This document shows, piece after piece, positions 25,158 through 33,400 of a DNA stretch of 37,820 bases (position 1 is its first letter; each line of letters starts with the position of its first letter). Location of the stretch: positions 1 through 37,820 of the forward strand of contig JAEDGP010000015.1 in NCBI GenBank assembly GCA_016297405.1. Direction: 5' to 3'. The notes under the pieces were generated by a model. It was not told the DNA's origin. It searched no databases and was given only the letters and a program-made list of their open reading frames with translations. The position numbers were made by a program, and so were the translations under genes. Source of the DNA: Treponema sp. (lineage in GTDB: Bacteria > Spirochaetota > Spirochaetia > Treponematales > Treponemataceae).

Positions 25158-27119
25158 ATGGATGTGTTTAATGTAGGTGATGGGATTGACGGATTTATTG
25201 ATATTCCTGTTGTTGAAGCTATTGAATATTTTACTCGAGTCATGAGCTTTTTTGGAAGCATAATCATTCATCTTGGACAAATTATAGGATTGATTGGTAT
25301 TGTATGGACAGGACTAAAAATTGCCATGTCCCGCCAGCAAATTAAAGAAGGAATTTTTGGTCTTGGATTGAAATGGGTAGCCTTTTTTATTCTTGTTTCG
25401 TTTTACTCACCGGCTTGTAAAGGAGTTGCTTATATCGCTAATAGACTTGCTGTTACTGCAAGTGGAGGTAATAAGATTATTCCACAGAATCTTGCATCTC
25501 TTAGAACAAATATTGCAGCAGATCTGGCGAACTATAGCGAGTTTAAAAAAAATGTATCCCAGGACATAAACAGCATCTGTTCAAATTTAAAACTGACGAG
25601 CATTACCGATGCTAATGAGTCTGCTGATTATACGTCATATCTTAATGGAGTTGCCAGTTCAATTTTGGATTCAAAATCAACAGATGAACAAAAACGGCTT
25701 GCGTTGGAAAAAGTCAATAAATATCGCACAAATCATCCAGATACGAATACGATATATACAGCCAGAACTCTTGGTGTACTTAACAGTCTGCTTGTTGAAG
25801 AAGATGATGATGATACAGAATCGTCTCCAAAGAAAAATCTCCTTGATTCTTTTCTTCCAAAAACTATCTGGCTTCAAAATAGAAGTGATACTCCATATCT
25901 GTCTCCATCGTCAATTTTTAGAATCGCTTTATTTTGTGCTTCTGTGATGTGGGAAAACTTCCAGGCGGAATATAACTCCAATATAAATGAGATTGATAAT
26001 ACCGATTACGATTCAACAAAAATACTTGGCTATTCAGTAAGTTGGAATTTCGTTCAGCGGCCTATGCATAAGGTGGAGTACACGATTCAAAAAATTCCAC
26101 AATTCGTACTGCTGATTTTTTCAATAATCGTATTAATTCTGTGTGTGATATTTGCGATCATTCAATACGTTATGACAATAATTGAATATACAATCGTTAC
26201 AGGAATAGGAGTGGTTTTGATACCGTTCATCCTTTTTGATGGAACCAAAGAAATGCCTAAAAAATTGATTCCTGTAATAACCGGGTTTCTGATGAAGATG
26301 ATGGTTATAACAATTTGTATGTTCTTCATGCTGTATCTAATGATGGACTTTACTTTGCAGCAAATCACGTCAACATCTGGAGTGAATGTTGTTTCTTTTG
26401 GAAATATTCTTTTTATCTCAATCATTTGTTTTGTCCTTTGTCAGAATGCACCTAAAATTGCACAGACAATACTTACTGGTCAACCTCAGTTGTCCATGGG
26501 AGAATTTGCGGCAGCTGCGACTACTGGAAGTATGGTTGGAATGGGAATGGGTAAAATTTCATCTGCAGGAATTAGAACTGGAACAAATACAGCAATCAAT
26601 ACTGCAGGAGCTCTGAATAAGATTGGACAGACAACCACAAATGCAACAGCAACAGCATATTCAGAAACCAATGGAAGCAAAGGTAAAAAAATTCTTGCCG
26701 GAGCATTAGGAGGAGCTACAGGTCTTAGAAACGGTATACGAGATTCGCTTGGTAATGGCCTTAGGTCCATGGGCAGATCTATGGCAGAAAAGGGAAATGC
26801 GTATCTTCATGGAAAAACAAGTCCTGGGCCATTGGGTAAGATGTTTGGACAAGGTGGTGCTGGTGGTGGCGGTACTGGTGCAGGAGCTCGTCCTGACAAT
26901 CCTTCCGGATTATTTCATGGCGCAAAAAATATGGAGGGAAAGAATATGGGAGTCATGGAATACATCAAAGGCGATGGCAAAGCAGCAGAAAAAGGAAAGA
27001 ACATCGGATCTGAAATTGCAAAAGTCATGAATGTAAAGACGAATGCACCTGCAAGCGATTCTAATATTCTTCCGGAAAATCTGACTGGATCAGAACGACA
27101 ATATGATCCTACGGAATAA
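25158..27119 (+). CDS. trbL: T4SS polytopic membrane protein TrbL/VirB6
   Basis: The 653-residue inner-membrane channel protein has an N-terminal hydrophobic block (about residues 28-90). A soluble loop follows (about 95-290), then a cluster of membrane helices (about 310-440) including FVLLIFSIIVLILCVIFAII and FLMKMMVITICMFFMLYLMM. A long Ala/Gly/Ser-rich, low-complexity C-terminal tail (about 450-653) completes the TrbL layout. AAGGAG lies 6 bases before the ATG at 25158. It is the last gene of operon 2. The large loop is longer than in most TrbL proteins. Confidence 0.88.
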   Translation: MDVFNVGDGIDGFIDIPVVEAIEYFTRVMSFFGSIIIHLGQIIGLIGIVWTGLKIAMSRQQIKEGIFGLGLKWVAFFILVSFYSPACKGVAYIANRLAVTASGGNKIIPQNLASLRTNIAADLANYSEFKKNVSQDINSICSNLKLTSITDANESADYTSYLNGVASSILDSKSTDEQKRLALEKVNKYRTNHPDTNTIYTARTLGVLNSLLVEEDDDDTESSPKKNLLDSFLPKTIWLQNRSDTPYLSPSSIFRIALFCASVMWENFQAEYNSNINEIDNTDYDSTKILGYSVSWNFVQRPMHKVEYTIQKIPQFVLLIFSIIVLILCVIFAIIQYVMTIIEYTIVTGIGVVLIPFILFDGTKEMPKKLIPVITGFLMKMMVITICMFFMLYLMMDFTLQQITSTSGVNVVSFGNILFISIICFVLCQNAPKIAQTILTGQPQLSMGEFAAAATTGSMVGMGMGKISSAGIRTGTNTAINTAGALNKIGQTTTNATATAYSETNGSKGKKILAGALGGATGLRNGIRDSLGNGLRSMGRSMAEKGNAYLHGKTSPGPLGKMFGQGGAGGGGTGAGARPDNPSGLFHGAKNMEGKNMGVMEYIKGDGKAAEKGKNIGSEIAKVMNVKTNAPASDSNILPENLTGSERQYDPTE

Positions 27120-27150
27120 GAAGTTGTGATTAACACAATCCTTAAAAAAT

Positions 27151-27188
27151 TCGGCCTGCTGATAATTTCAGTAAGCCGATTTTTTTAT
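27151..27188 (+). terminator. Terminator of transfer operon 2
   Basis: CGGC-CTG-CTGA and TCAG-TAA-GCCG pair around a TAATT loop, followed by a run of T at 27181. The hairpin has an internal mismatch but a clear U-tract. Confidence 0.75.
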
Positions 27189-27190
27189 TG

Positions 27191-27349
27191 CTAATCTATC
27201 ACTAAATGGACAAGATGAAAAATCATAAATGAACTTATCAATCTATTTCGCCTGCAGCTTAATTCTGCAATATTGTAAGGTGTATTGCTTGGGACAGGAA
27301 CAGTATAATCAATATAAGCAAGTCCTTTCATGGTAATTTTTCCATTCAT
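27191..27349 (-). CDS. Possible 52-aa protein or gene remnant
   Basis: A minus-strand frame from ATG 27349 to TAG 27191 starts 11 bases after the HTH-like gene stop. It begins MNGKITMKGLAYIDYTVPVP and continues SNTPYNIAELSCRRNRLIS. The composition looks coding, but there is no clear ribosome binding site and no family is recognised. It could be a small downstream gene of the 27360-29235 cassette or the remains of a longer one. Confidence 0.3.
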   Translation of the reverse strand: MNGKITMKGLAYIDYTVPVPSNTPYNIAELSCRRNRLISSFMIFHLVHLVID

Positions 27350-27359
27350 ATATGTCTTG

Positions 27360-28070
27360 CTATTTGAAATAAGATACTATAGTGTTTACAACTTCTTTAT
27401 ATATGAGGTCATCAATTTTTTGGATGAATCCCAGGGTTTTTGTTTCCAGGGTAGATAATGTTTGAGGCCAGAGAAAATATGTTTCATCAAAAATTTGGAT
27501 GGATATATTTGATTGCTGATCTGATACTGCACAGCAGATTGCTGAATCTTCGATTACCTTCAAAACCAGAAACTTTTTTGAGCAGAATGAAACAATATCT
27601 CCTTCATGAATTGAATGGGATTCATCAATGTCATATGGAGTGAAAAACAAATTCGGGTTAGTCTGAGTATATTCAGACATCTTTCTTATGAGTTGTGGGG
27701 GCGGTAATTGCTTTAAACGGATGAAGATGTTATAGCTTGTTATTTCCGAGATGTTAAAAAGTTTAGCAAAGGATTTATAGTTACCCTTGTTTTTTTCAAT
27801 GAAAAAACTTGGCTTTGTGCAGGCGAAAGCTGGAATACAGGTTGCTTCATACGGTTTTTTTTCGTCAATATAGTAAAGCCAATCTATAGGACCAATGAAA
27901 GGAGCTGCTGCTGCTATCAATTTGAATGTTACGGCTTGAGTTCCATTTGCAACATTGAAAAGATGGGAATGGTTGAGCCCTGTTGATTGACACCATTTGC
28001 GAAGTCCTCTTTTCTTTATTAGCTCTTGTAGCTTCTGTTGTGCATAAGTTATTTTTGTCATACTCGTCAT
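27360..28070 (-). CDS. HTH-like putative regulator, 236 aa
   Basis: Residues about 8-60 (LQELIKKRGLRKWCQSTGLNHSHLFNVANG) look like a lambda-repressor-type helix-turn-helix. A second helix-turn-helix-like segment is around 95-130 (KSFAKLFNISEITSYNIFIRL). The C-terminal part (about 150-236) contains HEGDIVSFCSKKFLVLKVI and reads as a small beta-barrel. No catalytic motif is visible. The start could be 28070 or the ATG at 28061; both have poor ribosome binding sites. It lies behind the PilZ gene on the same strand and may be coexpressed with it. A DNA-binding role is likely. Its targets are unknown. Confidence 0.6.
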   Translation of the reverse strand: MTSMTKITYAQQKLQELIKKRGLRKWCQSTGLNHSHLFNVANGTQAVTFKLIAAAAPFIGPIDWLYYIDEKKPYEATCIPAFACTKPSFFIEKNKGNYKSFAKLFNISEITSYNIFIRLKQLPPPQLIRKMSEYTQTNPNLFFTPYDIDESHSIHEGDIVSFCSKKFLVLKVIEDSAICCAVSDQQSNISIQIFDETYFLWPQTLSTLETKTLGFIQKIDDLIYKEVVNTIVSYFK

Positions 28071-28112
28071 TGAAACTATAAACGAACTTCATTTTAAAAA
28101 CAAGATAATGTT

Positions 28113-28796
28113 TTATATTGATATAAGGCCTTTCTCTTCTTTTTCAAGGTACGAGATTATTAAGTTTTGCCATTCATAATTTATCGGTTCAAGAAGCTGG
28201 CAGGAAATATAAGCGAAAGTGTTTTTTGAAACCTTTGTCAATTTTGAGTGTACCTTATGGAGATTCAGAATGAATTGTTTTGTGGTGGTGGTTATGAGAA
28301 GCTGGTACAATTCTTTGTTCTGAAGGTCTTTTGTGTAATATGTGATTATGCAGATTCCATGAATGCTCATATCAACTATGGCACATGGTTGCTTTTGGGA
28401 TGAAGATAATATCAATTTATGATCAATCCGGGAAAGCCCAATCTGCTTTACATTCGCTACATTAACAGAAATCCTTGGTTCTTTTCGCCTTCCATATCTT
28501 TGTTTTTTTTCTTCCATCATGAACAATTGTTTTTCGAGATTTGATCCTTTCATAGTGGAAGAAAAATAATTTACGCCCATATCTGTAACGTAGCAATTTT
28601 CTGTTTCATCATGATCTTGGTATTTGATTTTAAGTACGAATTGTGAATTTGGAGCCAATTGAATGTTTTCAGGGAATGAAAATGTAAAAATTCCGTCTTC
28701 GAATTTAGTTAAGGCGCATAAAAAATCTTTTTCGTCTTGAAAAATCGATATTGAATCTATCCTAAGATATTTCATTATGTCATTGGATATTGTCAT
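28113..28796 (-). CDS. PilZ-domain protein (putative cyclic di-GMP receptor)
   Basis: The ATG at 28796, behind GGAG in the end of the upstream gene, gives 227 residues. RRKEPRISVNVA (about 103-114) contains the RxxxR motif and IVDMSIHGICI (about 140-150) contains DxSxxG. These are the two cyclic di-GMP-binding signatures of PilZ. Residues 1-100 form a YcgR-like N-terminal segment in layout. The protein has no membrane segment. It overlaps the 151-aa gene by 17 bases, so the two are probably translationally coupled. A PilZ receptor on a conjugative element would allow host second-messenger levels to influence the element or host surface behaviour. That is inference. Confidence 0.8.
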   Translation of the reverse strand: MTISNDIMKYLRIDSISIFQDEKDFLCALTKFEDGIFTFSFPENIQLAPNSQFVLKIKYQDHDETENCYVTDMGVNYFSSTMKGSNLEKQLFMMEEKKQRYGRRKEPRISVNVANVKQIGLSRIDHKLILSSSQKQPCAIVDMSIHGICIITYYTKDLQNKELYQLLITTTTKQFILNLHKVHSKLTKVSKNTFAYISCQLLEPINYEWQNLIISYLEKEEKGLISI

Positions 28797-29235
28797 TTTT
28801 TTTCTCCATTTGATAAAGATAATACATGGCATCTGATAAAGGGTGATTGGCAATAACAGCAATCAGTCTTTGCCATTCTATTGGCGGAAGTTTGAACAGT
28901 TTGTTCAAATCTTTGTCCGACAATTGATTTAAAAGATATCTAAGTCCGTCAAATGCTCTTCCAGTGCCTGCCGAAATGACATTGATTTTGTTGTTGATGC
29001 CAGGAAGAAACTTGCTGCCATTAAAGGCTGAAAGAACATAGCACCTGCGATGAATGCTTTTTGTTTTTTTATTGCGAACTGCCTTGAACCCATAAAAAAC
29101 AACGAATATATATTTTTCGTTGAGATGAAAATCAACATATTCGTTTCGTTTTTCCTTATTCAGAAAAACTCCTTTTACATATAACGAATATCTTGTGGAA
29201 TCCGTATTTGGAACTGAAACAGTCAGTGTATTCAT
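28780..29235 (-). CDS. Unknown 151-aa protein upstream of the PilZ gene
   Basis: The frame starts at ATG 29235, a few bases after a TATAAT-like box (about 29247-29252), so the leader is very short or absent. The protein begins MNTLTVSVPNTDSTRYSLYV, has basic central residues (FKAVRNKKTKSIHRRCYVL), a Gly-containing segment (SAGTGRAFDGLRYLL) and an end rich in Lys and Asn. No domain is recognised and there is no signal peptide. It is the first gene of the minus-strand cassette with PilZ and HTH-like proteins. Confidence 0.65.
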   Translation of the reverse strand: MNTLTVSVPNTDSTRYSLYVKGVFLNKEKRNEYVDFHLNEKYIFVVFYGFKAVRNKKTKSIHRRCYVLSAFNGSKFLPGINNKINVISAGTGRAFDGLRYLLNQLSDKDLNKLFKLPPIEWQRLIAVIANHPLSDAMYYLYQMEKKNDNIQ

Positions 29236-29427
29236 ATATTTTTTAATTATATCCTAAATTTAACAAATTTATATTATAAAAATGACAAAATTTATTGAAT
29301 AATTTTTAAAGTGACAATAATATATTTTAAAATAAACAATGATTGCAAATCTAAATACGAAGATACGAATTAGACACCTTCTAGAGTTCGTTAAGTATAA
29401 GTTTGCATAAAGAAAGGAGGTATGAGA
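29236..29427. promoter_or_regulatory. Divergent promoter region
   Basis: These 190 AT-rich bases lie between the minus-strand PilZ cassette and the plus-strand ArdC-like cassette. A TATAAT is present for the minus side (about 29247-29252) and TATAAG at 29395-29400 for the plus side, the latter with a TAGACA about 19 bases upstream. No gene is seen here. Confidence 0.45.
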
Positions 29428-29547
29428 ATGTTATTCAAAATGCCTCCAAAATTTCAAAAGGAGGCATTATATGTCAAATTTATCCCCATCAAAAAACGAT
29501 TGGAACGGTTCGTACGTACCAAAACACAGCGCAAAGATTTTGCTTGA
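29428..29547 (+). CDS. Short leader ORF overlapping the ArdC-like gene
   Basis: A strong AAAGGAGG (29413-29420) lies 7 bases before an ATG at 29428 (another in-frame ATG is at 29422). The frame runs to TGA at 29545-29547 and encodes 39 residues starting MLFKMPPKFQKEALYVKFIP and rich in Lys and Arg. It passes through the hairpin at 29439-29468 and 77 bases into the ArdC-like gene in another frame. Ribosomes on this ORF would melt the hairpin that hides the next ribosome binding site, so it may serve as a coupling leader rather than make a functional peptide. Confidence 0.4.
   Translation: MLFKMPPKFQKEALYVKFIPIKKRLERFVRTKTQRKDFA
29439..29468 (+). promoter_or_regulatory. Hairpin sequestering the ArdC-like gene RBS
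   Basis: AATGCCTCC (29439-29447) pairs perfectly with GGAGGCATT (29460-29468) over a 12-base loop. The GGAGG of the second arm is the ribosome binding site for the ATG at 29471, so folding would block initiation. Confidence 0.65.
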
Positions 29548-30196
29548 ATCAATGGATTCTGGTAATTGTCCGCTCCTTCCTGATTCTAATGGTAAGCTGA
29601 TTATTGATCCCATCTATAACGTTAATACTGGCAGAGTTTTAAACGGTAAAGATTTGATTCCAGCTCAAGTCACAAAAGTGCAGCATGGATATGAAAGTAA
29701 GTTTGTTGCAACGAAATTATCAATTGAATCATCTAAAACAACGGTTAAGCAGGGTGAAAAAGGTTTGTTCTACAATTGGCAAGATGAAAACGGAAAATTT
29801 CATCATTCGTCTTATTTCTTTGCTGATCAGACTTCTAATCCTGAAAATATTTTGGATAAAGGAAACAAACAACTTAGAAAAGACGAAAGGTTGGTTGGTA
29901 AAACTCTTCAGATCGATTCAGTTGAAAATTATTTGCCTATGTATCTTGCAGCTTGCCGAAGTGGGGCAGATGTGACTGTTAGCAAAGAGATTGCGGCCGC
30001 ATTTGAAGAGACTTTTAAGCTCATTTGCAAAAATGAGCTAGCCACACAGGGAAAGAACAAGGAAATCCAGCCTCTAAATTCTTTTATCTATGATGCTGAC
30101 AAGAAATCTTTAGCTGTGATAAATGCAAATTGGGATATGGGTAAAAAAATCAATAAGCACCAGGACAGAAAAAAAGAACAGGAAATCTGTCTTTAA
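29471..30196 (+). CDS. ArdC-like antirestriction/ssDNA-binding protein
   Basis: The 241-residue protein resembles the ArdC N-terminal domain in pattern. NVNTGRVLNGKDLIP matches the usual NPxTGxxYxGxN position, FVATKLSIESSKTTVKQGEKG matches the WxTxxQAxxxGxxVxKGEKG stretch, and SSYFFADQ matches the xxVFNxxQ block. ArdC proteins bind single-stranded DNA and protect incoming plasmid DNA from restriction. The similarity is weak and the usual zinc peptidase domain is absent. Translation probably depends on unfolding of the RBS hairpin. A strong terminator follows the gene. Confidence 0.6.
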   Translation: MSNLSPSKNDWNGSYVPKHSAKILLESMDSGNCPLLPDSNGKLIIDPIYNVNTGRVLNGKDLIPAQVTKVQHGYESKFVATKLSIESSKTTVKQGEKGLFYNWQDENGKFHHSSYFFADQTSNPENILDKGNKQLRKDERLVGKTLQIDSVENYLPMYLAACRSGADVTVSKEIAAAFEETFKLICKNELATQGKNKEIQPLNSFIYDADKKSLAVINANWDMGKKINKHQDRKKEQEICL

Positions 30197-30203
30197 TTTT
30201 TGG

Positions 30204-30235
30204 AACAGGTCGTAAAAAAGCGACCTGTTTTTATT
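30204..30235 (+). terminator. Intrinsic terminator after the ArdC-like gene
   Basis: AACAGGTCG (30204-30212) and CGACCTGTT (30221-30229) pair over an 8-base A-rich loop and are followed by TTTTATTT. Transcription of the next genes would need read-through or an unseen promoter. Confidence 0.85.
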
Positions 30236-30254
30236 TAGATATTAAGAGGAAAAA

Positions 30255-30407
30255 ATGAAAGAAGAGCGAATGAATTGGGAGCATGATTTTTTTGAAAAAA
30301 GTCATCCTTCTTTGAAAAATACAATTGAATTGTTAATAAAAATTTATGGCCTTGAAAAAATCGAAAAAGAACTGAATATCAAACACTTTAATGGAGTATC
30401 GAAATGA
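30255..30407 (+). CDS. Small 50-aa protein before the polyvalent gene
   Basis: The ATG at 30255 follows AGAGGA and the frame ends in TGA at 30405-30407, overlapping the next start as ATGA. The peptide begins MKEERMNWEHDFFEKSHPSL, is charged and helical, and ends KHFNGVSK. No family is recognised. The tight overlap with the 1788-aa gene suggests coupled translation. Confidence 0.65.
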   Translation: MKEERMNWEHDFFEKSHPSLKNTIELLIKIYGLEKIEKELNIKHFNGVSK

Positions 30408-33400
30408 ATAATTTGACTATGGAAATCATATACAGCGAACAGTTCAAAAGAGCCAACATTCGCTTTAACGGAAAACCAGCTGAAGAAATCCGCGAGGAAC
30501 TCAAGAAAGAAGGCTGGTTCTATTCAAGAAATCACAACGTATGGTATCCGAAAAAAGAAGCTGTAGAAAACAGCCAGAGTTTTGTTTTGCAGATAAAAGA
30601 AAAATATTTTCCTGAAAACCAGGAAGTAAAAATCATTACAGAAGCCTCAGAAAAAGATGAACTTGTCTCTATGATCCAGAACGATTCAAGCCTCAACGAC
30701 ATCCTTTCAAAAGTCATCGATATGTACGGAGAAGATGCAGTTCACGAAGCTTTTGCTCAGGTAAAAGAAGAAATAGAATCAAAGGAAATGAACGCAGAAC
30801 TCCCACGCCTTGATGCAGAAGTTGAGGACATGGAAAGAGAAAACGATATTCGTGAAATGGATGATGGTATGACAGATTCAATCCAGGATTATCATTCAGA
30901 ATTAGTAAACCTTGGTTATAAGATAATTAATTGGGAAGATGGTTCAGGTCATATTTTAGACTCTAACGGTAAAGAAATTGTTGCATGGGATAAATCTACT
31001 AGTGAATATCAATGGGCTGGTAAATCATGGACTTATGCAGAATTTGACTGGCCAGATTTTGAAAAAGAAATCTATTTGAATTTTAAGGAAATCCGCACTG
31101 CTCAAGGGAAGTTCGGCGACATTGTACGTGGCACATTCCTCGCCCTCTCTGACGAAGAAAAGGAAAACGGAACAACTGTAGAACAGAAGAACACTCGCTA
31201 TGAAAAATGGTTCCGCCCTATGGTTGATGAAATCATGGCTGAAATCGGCAACGGAAATAAGGAAGTAATGGCTATTGTCCAGAACTTTGACCTTAACCAC
31301 GAAAGCCATGTTCAGGGTAACAAATGGTATTCACCTGATGAAGCATACACCTACGACGTTCAGTACAAACTACTTCCTAAAATGTACGAAAAGGTACAGG
31401 ACAGAATCAAGAAAGAATACGAAGAAAAGAAGATTCCTTATGTCGTAATGTACTCATCAGAAAGTCCTAAATTTCCTTCAGAAAACAAAGTCTACACAGT
31501 AAAGGAATTCAACGAGATTCTTTTGCAGGCAGACTCTGAATTCCACAACCGCAAGAAGTATGCAGAAGAAAAATACGGCTCTGCAGACAACTACTGGGAT
31601 CTGGAACGTGATGACAAGCTTCCTGAAGAAGACAAAGGAATCCAGTTCGGCTACGACAAGACAAACTTCAAGTTCTTCAATATTCCAAACCCAAACAATC
31701 CTGAAGACACATTCTCTTATGAACCAAGCCGCTATGACATCGGGGATGGAAACGGCTCTGTATTCGATTATGTCCGCTCAACATGTTCACACGATGAATT
31801 CATCGAAGCATTGAACGCACTCGAAACCCAGCTTTACTTCCCTGAAGTAACAGATTCTCAACGCCAGTTTGTTGAAAAGACTGTTGAAGAAGCAACCCAG
31901 AACCTCAAGGCCACTCTCAAGGAAAAAATGGAAGATCTTGATAAGGCCCAGAACGAATACAAGGAACTTCACAAGAAATGGCTCATTGAAGCAACAGAAG
32001 CAGACCGTGTTGATGAGATGCTTAAAAATGCACTTGATGGAATCAAAGAGACTTACGACAGTTCAATGAACGACGTATTTACAAAAGTTCTCAACGAATA
32101 TCCTTTTGCCTCAGGCGATGTTGCTGGAAGTGAATTCCTTAAATATACAGCCAACGAAGTTAAGAAGATGGTAATTTCAGAACTCTACCTTCCAAGCCGC
32201 AATGCACAGAAGTCCATGAACGCAGAGGATTACAAGACCTACAACTCAATCGACTGGGAAAAACTCAGAAGAATCTGGGAAAAGTTCCCTGCAAACGTAA
32301 ATATGACTGCCTATGCAGAAAAGCTTCTCCAGGACAAATGTGCTGAAAAGGGAATGTCTGTTCCTGAATTAAAAACATATCATACACTTAAAAAAGAAGA
32401 TGTTGAAAATCTTCAGGTTATTTCTGATGAAGAATTTTCTGATATTGTGGATTCAATTATTCTTAATGATTACAAAAATATTCCTAATGCTGTTCGTTTA
32501 CCTAATATTAAGGAAGAATTGTCAGAAAAATTAGGTCTCGAAAAAGATTCAGCATTTATATTAAAGAAAAGTGCAACACATATTCGCCCTGATAGAAAAG
32601 GTGGTTATGGTCAAGCATTTGATACCGAAGAATACAGAATGATTCCTTCGGTAATTCGAAATGCAGATTTTGCTGTAGTTGACAATACATTTAAAAATTT
32701 TCAGCTCATTTTTGATGATAAAGACGATGAAACAAAAATAAATAAAATAATTTTTAATAAAGATGAATTAGGAAATTATTTAGTAACAATTGGAAAAGTA
32801 GATAGGGAAAGTGCATTTTCGGAAGAAAGAAATACCGTTGTTGCGGTGGGCGTTGCTCCCACAATACAAACTCTTAGAGAAAGAGCTTCCTCTACTGCTT
32901 TGAGGGCATCAACAACAACGGTTGAATCAAATATATCACTATCTGAAGAAAAGTCAACTGAATTCAACAGACCTGCTGAACCTCTTAAAGTCTACACTTT
33001 CTCTCCATTCGGCTATGAAGGAACAATCGTACAGGTTGAAACAGACCTCAGACGCGGAATTCCATCCCATGACATCGTAGGAATTGCTGACATTAGTGCA
33101 AAGGAAACCCGCGAAAGAATCCGTGCCGCTTTTGGAAACAGTGGTCTTGAAATGCCTGCAGAAAGAATGCTTCAGTCTCTTATTCCTACAGACCTTAGAA
33201 AAGATTCTCCAATGGATCTTGCTATGGCAGTTGGTATACTAAATGAACAAAATCATTGGACTGGAGAACCAGTCCTTGTATTGGGAGAACTGGAACTTTC
33301 AGGAAGAATCCACCCTGTTCGTGGTGCAGTAGCTGCAGTAAACAGTGCAAAAGCTGCAGGTATAACTAATATCGTTTGTGATCCGACAACAGCAGAACTT

